Part shown: positions 8,677-16,903 of the stretch, piece by piece
How the letters are laid out: every line of letters starts with the position of its first letter
Numbering within the stretch: the stretch's first letter is position 1
NCBI RefSeq assembly: GCF_004011865.1
Contig: NZ_RKLP01000002.1
Coordinates: 186,001 to 250,000 of the forward strand
Reading direction: 5' to 3'
Length of the DNA stretch: 64,000 nucleotides
From: Prescottella agglutinans
Lineage (GTDB): Bacteria; Actinomycetota; Actinomycetes; Mycobacteriales; Mycobacteriaceae
Position numbers and translations under genes: made by a program
The notes under the pieces: model-generated
What the model saw: the letters and a program-made list of their open reading frames with translations, nothing else
What the model was told of the DNA's origin: nothing
Database searches by the model: none

Positions 8677-9861
8677 TCAGGCTCCCGTCTGCGCGGGCTG
8701 ACCGTAGTAGTCGGTCCGCGCCTTCTCGAGTGCATTCACGAGGTTGCCGATGAGGTACTCGCGGTTGTCCTCGGCGAACTGCAGGCTCGCCTGCCGTCGG
8801 ACGTTGCGCCGACGGAAGTGCGGCACGACCTCCGAGGCGAACAGTTCGTAGCTGCGCTTGGTGTCCTCCCAGTTGGCCATGTCGACGTGCAGGATGAGCA
8901 TCGTCCCGAAGCCGCCGGTCTTCTCGATGAGTCGCTCGATCTGCGCGATGGCCTGGTCCGGGGTGCCGATGATCGCCTGCCCGAACTCGCCCAGCGATTC
9001 GTGGCGCCAGTGGTCGATCACGCCCTGCGGGGTCTCGCCCCATTCGGGGTAGCGGCCGTTCTGGCGATTGGCGTAGTACGCCATCGACTGGATGCGCCGG
9101 CTGACGGCGCGTTCCGCGTCGGCCTGGGTCTCGGCGAGGAACATCGGATTCACCACGCGCCACGTCGACCGGTCCGCGGTGTGGCCGTGCTCGGCGGACA
9201 CCTGCTCGTAGATCGACCAGTTCCGGTCGAGCGCGTCGAAGCCGGTCGGTGAGCTGGCGGCCAGCGACAGCAGCGACAGTCCGTTCGTGCCTGCCAGCAC
9301 CGAGCCGTTGGGCGAGATCGTCGACGCGGTGACGACTTCGATGCCGGCGGGGTCGTAGGTGGGCAGCTGTGCGCGGGCGTCGCGCAGCGTGAACCAGTCC
9401 GTCTCCATGTTCACGGTCTCGCCGCGCATGAGCGGGAGGATCGCCTCGAGCGCCTCACCCTGCCGACGACGCTGGTCGCTGGGGTCGATGCCCATCATGT
9501 GCGCATCCAGCGGAATCTTGCCCGGACCGGTCCCGAAGATGACGCGGCCGCGGGTCTGCAGATCGAGCTGCATCATCCGGTCGACGGTGATCAGCGGGTG
9601 GTGGTACGGCAACGAGACCACCCCTGTGCCGAACCGGATGCGCTCCGTCCGCTCGGCCGCCGCCGCGATGAACACCTCCGGGGACGGCACGATCTCCGCT
9701 CCCGTCGAGTGGTGTTCCCCCATCCAGGCTTCCTCGAACCCCAGATGGTCGAGATGCTCCATCAAGTCGATGTCACGTCGCAACTGCAGCGCCGGATCGG
9801 CGTCGAGAGGATGGAACGGAGCCAGGAAGGCTCCGAATTTGATCGAGTCCGGTGTCCACAT
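8677..9861 (-). CDS. LLM-class flavin-dependent monooxygenase, LimB-like
   Basis: A luciferase-like TIM-barrel flavoprotein of 394 residues. Recognisable segments are FGAFLAPFHP near the start, WMGEHHS, SPEVFIAAAAERT, RIRFGTGVVSLPYHHP and RGRVIFGTGPG. These match the group containing limonene 1,2-monooxygenase (LimB) of Rhodococcus and its relatives. Such enzymes use FMNH2 from a separate reductase to epoxidise or hydroxylate hydrophobic substrates. First gene of the operon LLM-ADH-MFS-epoxide hydrolase. The true substrate is not determined by sequence, since the family is broad. Confidence 0.85.
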   Translation of the reverse strand: MWTPDSIKFGAFLAPFHPLDADPALQLRRDIDLMEHLDHLGFEEAWMGEHHSTGAEIVPSPEVFIAAAAERTERIRFGTGVVSLPYHHPLITVDRMMQLDLQTRGRVIFGTGPGKIPLDAHMMGIDPSDQRRRQGEALEAILPLMRGETVNMETDWFTLRDARAQLPTYDPAGIEVVTASTISPNGSVLAGTNGLSLLSLAASSPTGFDALDRNWSIYEQVSAEHGHTADRSTWRVVNPMFLAETQADAERAVSRRIQSMAYYANRQNGRYPEWGETPQGVIDHWRHESLGEFGQAIIGTPDQAIAQIERLIEKTGGFGTMLILHVDMANWEDTKRSYELFASEVVPHFRRRNVRRQASLQFAEDNREYLIGNLVNALEKARTDYYGQPAQTGA

Positions 9862-10186
9862 GTCGTCTCCTACCTCGATGGTTCGTCGAACTGCTCAACG
9901 CCTAGTGGTCTATCAAAGATTTGAAACAAACGATTGAATTCGTGTGATGCCGAGTGGAATCCTCCCGCTCAGCGGAACGCTGCGGAAACCGGAGCGGAGC
10001 CGGAGCTCCGACATCGAATACACCTGTACGCCTACATGATTTGACGCCCGGCCCGCTGAGCCCGCCCCGCCCATATCCGGGCACACCCCTACTGCACGCG
10101 GCCCAGCAGGAACCAACTAATCAATCACGCGATCGACACAATCGCGCATCCGTCTCGGCGCGGGCGACTCGGCAGCACCCGAGGGG
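9862..10186. other. Intergenic region upstream of the LLM operon
   Basis: About 325 bp between the LLM gene and the end of the TetR gene, both on the minus strand. It must carry the operon promoter. It is AT-richer near 9905-9950 (TCAAAGATTTGAAACAAACG). I saw no gene and no strong operator-like palindrome. Confidence 0.45.
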
Positions 10187-10825
10187 TCAGGAGAGCATCC
10201 GCTCCGCGCCGCCGACGACGAATGCCACGAGATCCTCGTAGAACTCGACGAGTTCGTCGCGGGTCTGACGGGTTGTGCCGACAGCCCAGTCGTCGACCCT
10301 GCTGAGAGACTGCAGGAAGCTCATCACCGCGATGGGCCACCGGTGGTCGATCCGCTCGCGTGGAGTATCGGGCAGTGCCCGCCGAACCTGCTCCCGGAGC
10401 CGCAAGGACAGCTCGTCCTGACCCGACGCGGCGACGGCCGGCCGCGCCTCCCGCGAGACCTGCACGACGATCTTGATCCAGCGAACGCCTCGGACACGTT
10501 GACTCAGCAGCAGTTCCAGATACGGATCAGTCAGGGCCCGGACGACGTCCGCCAGTTCGGGACGCCGGTCGGACGATGCCAGTTCGTCGACGCGCGCGGA
10601 AATGTCCTGCGAGACTCGGGCGCCGACGTCCAGCAGGACCGCGGACAGGAGGTCTTCCTTCGACCCGAAGTGATAGTGGACTGCCGCCGGACCATGGCCT
10701 GCAGCGGCATTGACCGCACGCACGGACACCGCATCGACCCCCTGCGCGGCAAAGAGCTTTTCGGCTGTCTTGATCAGGCGGATCCGAGTGGCATCCCCCT
10801 GACGATTCGGCATCGTGCGGGCCAT
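10187..10825 (-). CDS. TetR-family transcriptional regulator
   Basis: A 212-residue TetR protein. The N-terminal helix-turn-helix lies at about 13-60 (IKTAEKLFAAQGVDAVSVRAVNAAAG, then VHYHFGSKEDLL), followed by an all-helical ligand domain. The VHYHFGSKEDLL recognition helix is canonical. It sits between the LimB-like operon and the BVMO gene, all on the minus strand, and probably governs one or both (inference from position). Confidence 0.9.
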   Translation of the reverse strand: MARTMPNRQGDATRIRLIKTAEKLFAAQGVDAVSVRAVNAAAGHGPAAVHYHFGSKEDLLSAVLLDVGARVSQDISARVDELASSDRRPELADVVRALTDPYLELLLSQRVRGVRWIKIVVQVSREARPAVAASGQDELSLRLREQVRRALPDTPRERIDHRWPIAVMSFLQSLSRVDDWAVGTTRQTRDELVEFYEDLVAFVVGGAERMLS

Positions 10826-10890
10826 GCGAAGAGCCTAACCGACCACCGCGGATCGCCTCCGCCGCGGGGAATCCGCGTGACCTGCCGGAA

Positions 10891-12831
10891 CTACCGCAGG
10901 ACGAAGTGCTCCTCGATCGGCGTGCGATGCTGCTGCCACACGTCGACCAGGCGCCACGGGCTGGCCACGATCACGCGGCCGCTGTCGTTGCGGTAGTACG
11001 TGTGCGCGTTCGGTGTGTGGCGCCAGACGGTGTTCTCCATCGCCCGGTCGATGTCCTCGACGTACGCGTCGTACGCCTCCCGGGTGGGTTCGAGCGAGCG
11101 GGCGCCCCGCTCGGCGAGCAGGTGCAGGCACTCGACGATGTAGTGGACGGCCACCTCGATGCCGAAGTTGTTGCCCGCGCCGTGGCTCGGGTTCGTGTTG
11201 GGCGCCGAGGTGACGAACAGGTTCGGGAAGCCCGGGACCGTGCCGCCGCGGTAGGCCCGCGGGTTGCCGGACCACTCGTCGACCAGGGTGCGGCCGTCGC
11301 GACCTCGAATGTCCATGGTGGACAGGAAGTCCAGATGGAATCCGGTGGCGTACACGATGACGTCGACCTCGACGAGCTCCCCCTCCGGGGTCACGATCCC
11401 CTCCGGCACGATCCGGGCCGGCTCGGCGACGAGGACGTCGACGTGTTCCCGGGTGAGCGCCGGGTAGTAGCCGCCGGGATCGCGGATGATGCGCTTGCCG
11501 AACGGTGCGAAGTCGGGGGTGACCTTCGCGGCCAGGTCGGACCCGGCGCCGAACGTGCGGTCGATGTACGCCAGGCAGTCCTGGAGCAGCGTGTCGTTGG
11601 CGCGCGAGATCGACAGGTGCGTCGACGCCCATTCCGGATCGACGACGACCACCGGGTACGCGCTGTCCGCCGATCCCCAGAAGGCCTTGACCCGCAGCCA
11701 GTTCGCATAGAACGGCACGTGCCGCGAGAGCCACCGGTGGTGCTCGGGGACGTCGTCGCTGTCCCGCTTGCGCGGCGCCACCCAGTGCGGTTGACGCTGG
11801 AACAGCGTCAGGTGGGCGACGTCGTCGACGATGGAGTCGACGATCTGCGCGGAGGTGCAACCGGCCCCGATCACCGCGACCCGCTTGCCGGTGAGATCGA
11901 GCGAGGGGTCCCACTCCCCCGAGTGGACACTGGTGCCGGCGAAGGACTCCCGTCCCTCGACCCGGGGGAACTGCGGGCGGTTGAGGTAGCCGAGCGCGGT
12001 GATGACCGCCGCGGCGTGGGTCACCGAGCGGGTGCCGTCGGACGACCGCGCGTGGACGGCCCACCGGTGCGACGACTCGTCCCAGACGAGCGATTCCACC
12101 TCGGTGCCGAACCGGGTGTGGTCCCGGATCCCGTGCTTGTCGGCGACGGCCCGCAGATAGTCCCGGTACTCGCCGCCCTTGGGGTAGTAGCTGGTCCAGT
12201 CGGGGTTCAGTTCCGAGGACAGCGAGTAGTACGACGACGGGGTGTCGACGCCGACGCCCGGATAGTTCTGGATCAGCCAGGTGCCGCCGAGGTCCTCGTT
12301 CCGCTCGAGGACCTCGTACGAGATCCCCTCGCGCGTCGCGGCGATCGCGGCCGCCACACCCGCCAGGCCACCGCCGACGATCACCACGTCGAGGGTGTCG
12401 GGCAGCGGTGTGGTGCGCGGCAGGACGGGCTGCGCCCGATGGAACCCACCCTGCTCGGCCAGCATCGGCAGGAATTCCTCCCCGGGCGTCACGCCGAGTG
12501 CCAGCGGAACCAGGCGGGCGAACAGGTGGGGGTCGCCGGGCGCGGCGGCACCGGCGCCGATCGCGGCGGCCGATGTCAGCGCGCCGACCAGGTCGTCGAC
12601 GATCGCGGCGGCAGTCTCGGGGTCGGTGACGCCGGCCATCTCCGGCGCGTCCGGAACGTACGAGATCGCGTCGGCATGGCGATCGAGCACGGCGGCGTCA
12701 CCGGTGATCTGCGCGAGAACCGCCAACAGGACGGCCGGGTCGGCCTGTCCCAGATGGGCACGCAGCAGTTCGGGGTCTACCCGGGACCGGTCGTCGTCCT
12801 CGATCAGCGGCACGGCGGTACTGGATGTCAT
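10891..12831 (-). CDS. Baeyer-Villiger monooxygenase, 4-hydroxyacetophenone monooxygenase type
   Basis: The ATG at 12831 follows AAGGAG at good spacing. An upstream in-frame extension to 12987 lacks a site. The 646-residue product has an N-terminal extension of about 145 residues, then an FAD Rossmann motif GGGLAG (153-158), the BVMO fingerprint FAGTSVHSGEWD (297-308, pattern FxGxxxHxxxW), and a second NADP Rossmann motif GAGCTSA (322-328). The long N-terminal extension and size match HAPMO-type enzymes, which turn ketones into esters or lactones. It is divergent from an SDR-esterase pair that would make its ketone and hydrolyse its ester. Confidence 0.93.
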   Translation of the reverse strand: MTSSTAVPLIEDDDRSRVDPELLRAHLGQADPAVLLAVLAQITGDAAVLDRHADAISYVPDAPEMAGVTDPETAAAIVDDLVGALTSAAAIGAGAAAPGDPHLFARLVPLALGVTPGEEFLPMLAEQGGFHRAQPVLPRTTPLPDTLDVVIVGGGLAGVAAAIAATREGISYEVLERNEDLGGTWLIQNYPGVGVDTPSSYYSLSSELNPDWTSYYPKGGEYRDYLRAVADKHGIRDHTRFGTEVESLVWDESSHRWAVHARSSDGTRSVTHAAAVITALGYLNRPQFPRVEGRESFAGTSVHSGEWDPSLDLTGKRVAVIGAGCTSAQIVDSIVDDVAHLTLFQRQPHWVAPRKRDSDDVPEHHRWLSRHVPFYANWLRVKAFWGSADSAYPVVVVDPEWASTHLSISRANDTLLQDCLAYIDRTFGAGSDLAAKVTPDFAPFGKRIIRDPGGYYPALTREHVDVLVAEPARIVPEGIVTPEGELVEVDVIVYATGFHLDFLSTMDIRGRDGRTLVDEWSGNPRAYRGGTVPGFPNLFVTSAPNTNPSHGAGNNFGIEVAVHYIVECLHLLAERGARSLEPTREAYDAYVEDIDRAMENTVWRHTPNAHTYYRNDSGRVIVASPWRLVDVWQQHRTPIEEHFVLR

Positions 12832-12978
12832 GGGAATCTCCTTGCAGGCCTGTCGGTCCGAGGCCCGGAGTCGTGAAGAGTCGAACGGCGAGAAACGCTC
12901 ACGCACCCGGTGCGCGGCGTTGTGATTCGGGACAGTAGGCCACCGAACCCGACCTGTCCATACCCATATCCCATTTAG

Positions 12979-12993
12979 CAGACTCACAGTCTG
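12979..12993. promoter_or_regulatory. Palindrome in the BVMO/SDR divergent promoter region
   Basis: CAGACTCACAGTCTG is a perfect 6-bp inverted repeat with a 3-bp spacer in the 280-bp region between the BVMO and the SDR. The half-site AGTCT recurs just upstream of the TetR gene that starts at 15594 (GGCAGTCTAGTG), so this may be that regulator's operator. The match is short and not tested. Confidence 0.4.
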
Positions 12994-13111
12994 GTTTTTT
13001 GCTCGAACGTCTACCCAAGCGGCCTCGGGTGGGCTACCGTCCGATCAGTCGCCACCACACTGCGACCGCAACCGTTCACCCCGCGTCTCCAGACGAAAGG
13101 CGTTGCCTGCC

Positions 13112-14047
13112 ATGGATCCACTACGCTTCGACGGCCAAGTCGCCCTGATCACGGGCGTGTCCACCTTCGGACTGGGCCTCGCCTACGCCCGCCTGCTGGC
13201 CTCCCGCGGATGCTCGGTGGTCGTCAACGACCTCGGCCGGGACTGGACCGGGTCGGCGAGCGCACCGGGGACGGACGAGGTGGTCCGCCTGATCGAGGCC
13301 GGAGGGGGCACCGCGGTCGGTGTCACCGGCGACGTCGTGACCGAGGCCGACCGCATCGTGCAGACCGCGGTCGACGCCTTCGGCCGGTTGGACGTCGTGA
13401 TCAACAACGCCGGTGCGGGCGGCGACTTCGACACCCTCGTGGACGTGCACCTGCGCGGCGCGCACCGCGTCACCGAGGCCGCGTGGCCACACCTGTCCGG
13501 CACCGGCGACGGCCGGATCCTCAACATCTCGTCGAACGGCAGCTTCGGGGCACCCGCGATGCCCGGCTACGCCGCGGCCAAGGGCGCCATCCTCTCCCTC
13601 ACCCGGACGCAGGCGCTTCTCGGCAGGCGAATCGGTGTGCGCTCCAACGCAATCCTCCCCGCCGCGTGGACACGCTCCACCGCCGGCATCGAACAGCCCG
13701 GCTTCGGGGAATTCATGCAGGCCCACTTCCCGCCCGACGCGGTCGCGGCCTTCGCGGCCTACCTGCTGCACGCCGACACGGCACTCACCGGCGAGGTGTT
13801 CACCGTGGGCGGCGGCCTGGTCTCCCGCGTCGTGCAGGCCGAGACGCCGGGCGCGCTGACCGACGATCACACCCCCGAGGCGTGGCCTGCACTGATCGAC
13901 CAGGTGCTGACACCCGGCGACATGATCGTCTCGAAATCACTGTGGTCGCAGCTCGATTCGTTCGTCGGACGGATGAGCTCGCAGACTCGTGCCGACTGGG
14001 AAGCGATCCGTGTCGCCCCCGACGTCGACGGCAAGGTCAAGGCCTGA
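13112..14047 (+). CDS. SDR-family oxidoreductase
   Basis: The ATG at 13112 is preceded by AAAGG at 13096-13100. The in-frame TTG at 13103 is less likely. The product has 311 residues, with the cofactor motif in the form TGVSTFGLG, VVVNDLG, NNAGAGG, a serine block (NISSNGS) and the catalytic YAAAK. VVVNDLG and the extended C-terminus resemble the 3-hydroxyacyl-CoA dehydrogenase domain of peroxisomal multifunctional enzyme type 2-like SDRs. Its gene is divergent from the BVMO and 20 nt upstream of the esterase, which suits oxidation of an alcohol to the BVMO's ketone substrate (inference). Confidence 0.88.
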   Translation: MDPLRFDGQVALITGVSTFGLGLAYARLLASRGCSVVVNDLGRDWTGSASAPGTDEVVRLIEAGGGTAVGVTGDVVTEADRIVQTAVDAFGRLDVVINNAGAGGDFDTLVDVHLRGAHRVTEAAWPHLSGTGDGRILNISSNGSFGAPAMPGYAAAKGAILSLTRTQALLGRRIGVRSNAILPAAWTRSTAGIEQPGFGEFMQAHFPPDAVAAFAAYLLHADTALTGEVFTVGGGLVSRVVQAETPGALTDDHTPEAWPALIDQVLTPGDMIVSKSLWSQLDSFVGRMSSQTRADWEAIRVAPDVDGKVKA

Positions 14048-14067
14048 ACCCCGAGAGGACACCGAAC

Positions 14068-14994
14068 ATGCTCGAACTCGATCCCGACGTCGCGGCCTAC
14101 CTCGGCACCCGCGAGGACTGGGTGCCCATGCACGTGGCGGGGGTGCACGCCGCCCGCGCGGCCTTCGAGGCGCTACCGCAGCGGCCCGGCCCGGAGATGC
14201 ACCACGTCGAGGACCGCGTCCTCGACGGTCCGCACGGTCCGCTGCGGCTGCGGACCTACCGGCCCGTCGCCGCGTCTGATCTGCCCGCGATCGTCTACTT
14301 CCACGGCGGCGGCCTGGTGATCGGCAGCGTCGACACCTTCGACCGACTCGCCCGCCTGCTCGCGGAGGCGTCCGGCGCGGTGGTGGTCAGCGTCGACTAC
14401 CGCCTCGCGCCCGAACATCCGTACCCGGTGGCGACCGACGAGGCGTACTTCGCGACGCAGTGGGTGGGCGCGCACGCCGGCGACCTGGGCGTCGATCCCG
14501 GCCGGATCGCCGTCGCCGGGGACAGCGCCGGCGCGACCCTCGCGGCCGGGGTGACGTTGCAGACCCGCGACGAGGGCGGGGTGCCGCTGCTGTTCCAGTT
14601 GCACATCTACGCCGGTATCGACCGCGACGACACCAAACCGTCGGTGCTCGAGTTCGCGGACGGCCCGATCATCACGGCCGGGGACTTCGCGTGGACGAAG
14701 AACCTGTATCTCGGCGAGGACCCGAGCCGCGACCATCCCTACGGGGTGCCGAGCCTGGCTGCGGACCTGTCGGGGCTGCCGTCGGCGATCGTGGTCACGG
14801 CGTCGCACGACCCGAGCCGCGACGGCGCCGAGGAGTACGCGCACCGCCTGCGCGACGCGGGCGTCCAGACCGCGGTGCTGCGCTACCCCGGTGTGGCACA
14901 CGGCTTCCTGATGCACGCGGATCTCCACGCCCGGGCGCGCCTGGCGCTCGCCGAGATCGGCGGCCTCATGCGCGCCAAGTTCGCGGTCGGCTGA
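14068..14994 (+). CDS. Alpha/beta hydrolase, hormone-sensitive-lipase (HSL) type esterase
   Basis: A 308-residue HSL-family hydrolase. The oxyanion motif is HGGG (79-82), the nucleophile elbow GDSAG (Ser153), and a catalytic His lies in GVAHGF near the C-terminus, with ASHDP supplying the likely acid. The ATG at 14068 follows the SDR gene by 20 nt, so the two form an operon. An esterase beside a Baeyer-Villiger enzyme is the expected partner that cleaves the ester or lactone product. The gene ends 3 nt from the convergent TetR gene. Confidence 0.9.
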   Translation: MLELDPDVAAYLGTREDWVPMHVAGVHAARAAFEALPQRPGPEMHHVEDRVLDGPHGPLRLRTYRPVAASDLPAIVYFHGGGLVIGSVDTFDRLARLLAEASGAVVVSVDYRLAPEHPYPVATDEAYFATQWVGAHAGDLGVDPGRIAVAGDSAGATLAAGVTLQTRDEGGVPLLFQLHIYAGIDRDDTKPSVLEFADGPIITAGDFAWTKNLYLGEDPSRDHPYGVPSLAADLSGLPSAIVVTASHDPSRDGAEEYAHRLRDAGVQTAVLRYPGVAHGFLMHADLHARARLALAEIGGLMRAKFAVG

Positions 14995-14997
14995 CCC

Positions 14998-15594
14998 CTA
15001 GTCCGACGGCAGCGCGGCACACCAGACGTCGGTGATCGTGTCGATCGCGCCCTCGCGGTCGGCCGACCACCCGCGAACCAGCCAGGTGTTCAGGAACAGT
15101 TCGAGCCCACTGATCAGCAGCAGCGCGCGCCGTTCGGTCTCGGCACCGTCGACCCCCTTCCACAGCTCCTCGTTCGCGGTGAGCGCCGTGACGAACCGGC
15201 GGTGGTACTCGAGATAGAAGTCGTCGAATCGGACCAGCCCCGCCGACTGGACCCGCAGCTTGTCGCCGCTGGCCTCCCACGCCTCGACGACCCCCTCGAC
15301 CCACCGCCGGATCGTCGGACGCTCCCAGTCGGTGAGCCGACCGAAATCGCGGTACAGCGACTCGGCGCGGTCCCACATCTCCACGACGATCTCGCGGACG
15401 ATCGCGTCCTTGCTCGGAAAGTACGAGTAGAGGGTGGCCCGGCTCGCGCCCGCGGCCTTGGCGATGTCGTCGATCGTCGTCTCGCGGAAACCGCGCTCCC
15501 CGATCAGGCCGGCCGCCGCGTCCATCAGGTGCGCCCGACTCTTCCGTTTCTGCAGTTCACGCAGCGACAGCTTCTCGCCGGGTTCGGTTTCCAT
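14998..15594 (-). CDS. TetR-family transcriptional regulator
   Basis: A 198-residue TetR protein. After a charged N-terminus (LSLRELQKRKSRAHLMDAAAGLIGERG) comes the helix-turn-helix FRETTIDDIAKAAGASRATLYSYFPSK at about 36-62. It is convergent with the esterase gene, 3 nt away, and is the most likely regulator of the BVMO and SDR-esterase transcripts by position. The sequence just upstream of its start (GGCAGTCTAGTG) shares a half-site with the palindrome at 12979-12993. Confidence 0.9.
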   Translation of the reverse strand: METEPGEKLSLRELQKRKSRAHLMDAAAGLIGERGFRETTIDDIAKAAGASRATLYSYFPSKDAIVREIVVEMWDRAESLYRDFGRLTDWERPTIRRWVEGVVEAWEASGDKLRVQSAGLVRFDDFYLEYHRRFVTALTANEELWKGVDGAETERRALLLISGLELFLNTWLVRGWSADREGAIDTITDVWCAALPSD

Positions 15595-15649
15595 ACTGGC
15601 AGTCTAGTGTCCGCGCGCGATTGTCCGTGACCGCCCTTACACTCACGCC

Positions 15650-16774
15650 ATGGCCGTCGAAGTGACTCGCGCGCAGGTGCTCTCGTACCGCTGGCACGCC
15701 CAGCAACTCGACCGCGCCGCGGGCGTCGCGTCCGGCCCCATCGACTGCGACATCCTCGACCTCGGCATCCAGAACACCGGCCCCGACGGCGCGGCCTGGG
15801 CGCTGCGCCTGCGGGGCACGCCGCCCGGCACGACGGACGACCTCGCGCTCGCGTGGACGCTGCGCGCCGCGCCGCACTGTTACCGGCGGGCGGACCTGCC
15901 CGCGATCGCGACCGCCACCGCCCCGCTGTCCGATGCGGACGCGGCCAAACGGATCTTCGACGCGAACCGGCCCTTGAAGGCCGCGGGAATCCCGACGCTG
16001 GACGCGCTGCGGGCGGTCGCGGACGAGATGCGCGACATCGTTCGCGAGCCCACCGTCAAGGGCGAGATGTCGGCGGCGCTCACCGCGCGGATGAGCGACC
16101 CGTATCTGCGGTTCTGCCGGCCGTGCAACGCGACGCACATGTACGAGATGCCGTTCCGGCTCGCGGCGCTGCAGGCCGGCCTGGAACTGCGGCCCGACAC
16201 CTCGCCGCCCGTCCTCGCGCGCATTCCCGGTTGGCGCGCGAAGCCGTACACCCGCACCGGCGCGGACGCCGACGCCCGGTTCGACGTGATCCGCGGATAC
16301 CTGCGATTCTTCGGCCCGGCCGAGCCGAAGGGCACCGCCGGATACATCGACGCCCCGGTCAAGGACGTCAAACAGCACTGGCCCGACGACGCGACGCCGG
16401 TGTCGGTCGAGGGCGTAGAGCGGTGGATCCTCGCCGCCGATGTCGACGCCCTCCGCGATCCGCCGACCGACGACTCGGTGCGACTGCTCGGCCCGTTCGA
16501 CCCCTACCTGCAACTGAAGGACCGCGAACTGCTGGTCGCCGACGAGGCGCGGCGCAAGGCGCTGTGGCCGACGCTCGGCCGACCCGGAGCGGTCGCGGTC
16601 GGCGGCGAGATCGTCGGCCTGTGGCGACCGCGGACGTCGGGGAAGAAGCTCACCGTCGAGGTGACGGCGTGGACGCGGATGTCGACGTCGACTCGATCCG
16701 GAGTGGACGAACAGGCGACGGCACTGGCCGACTTCCGGGGCGTGACGCTGACGGCCGTCGTCGATCGGGACTAG
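15650..16774 (+). CDS. Winged-helix DNA-binding domain protein, AlkZ/YcaQ-related
   Basis: A 374-residue protein of the HTH_42/YcaQ superfamily, which includes AlkZ-type DNA glycosylases. Family landmarks are the opening AQVLSYRWHAQQL, a tryptophan-rich segment AAWALRLRG, AWTLRAAPHCYRRADLP, LLGPFDPYLQLKDRELL, and a C-terminal beta-rich part (GGEIVGLWRPRTSGKKLTVEV). Many relatives carry a catalytic-type LQAQ motif near residue 40. Here the aligned stretch reads GIQNT (39-43), so the second glutamine seems absent. Whether it is still a glycosylase is open. It stands alone between the TetR and sulfatase genes. Confidence 0.75.
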   Translation: MAVEVTRAQVLSYRWHAQQLDRAAGVASGPIDCDILDLGIQNTGPDGAAWALRLRGTPPGTTDDLALAWTLRAAPHCYRRADLPAIATATAPLSDADAAKRIFDANRPLKAAGIPTLDALRAVADEMRDIVREPTVKGEMSAALTARMSDPYLRFCRPCNATHMYEMPFRLAALQAGLELRPDTSPPVLARIPGWRAKPYTRTGADADARFDVIRGYLRFFGPAEPKGTAGYIDAPVKDVKQHWPDDATPVSVEGVERWILAADVDALRDPPTDDSVRLLGPFDPYLQLKDRELLVADEARRKALWPTLGRPGAVAVGGEIVGLWRPRTSGKKLTVEVTAWTRMSTSTRSGVDEQATALADFRGVTLTAVVDRD

Positions 16775-16856
16775 GGCAACTTCGCGCCTCCCGAGTCGAT
16801 GCAATCTCCTCAACTTCTCGGGCGTTGTTGGGTATGTTCACGATGGGTGAGGCGGT

Positions 16857-16879
16857 GATCCCTTGCGAGACAAGGGATC
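16857..16879 (+). promoter_or_regulatory. Hairpin/palindrome in the sulfatase leader
   Basis: GATCCCTTG and CAAGGGATC form a perfect 9-bp inverted repeat around CGAGA, ending 24 bp before the sulfatase ATG at 16904. It could be an operator or an mRNA hairpin near the ribosome site. No regulator is encoded next door. Confidence 0.5.
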
Positions 16880-16903
16880 GCCCCGACGAAGGGAGCCACG
16901 GGG

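Noticed and set aside
10906-12876. A 656-codon plus-strand open frame
   Set aside because: Shadow of the Baeyer-Villiger monooxygenase, whose Rossmann and fingerprint motifs are on the minus strand.
16834-16903. A short upstream ORF before the sulfatase (ATG at 16834)
   Set aside because: It has no ribosome site, no cysteine or other residue run, and runs into the sulfatase gene out of frame.
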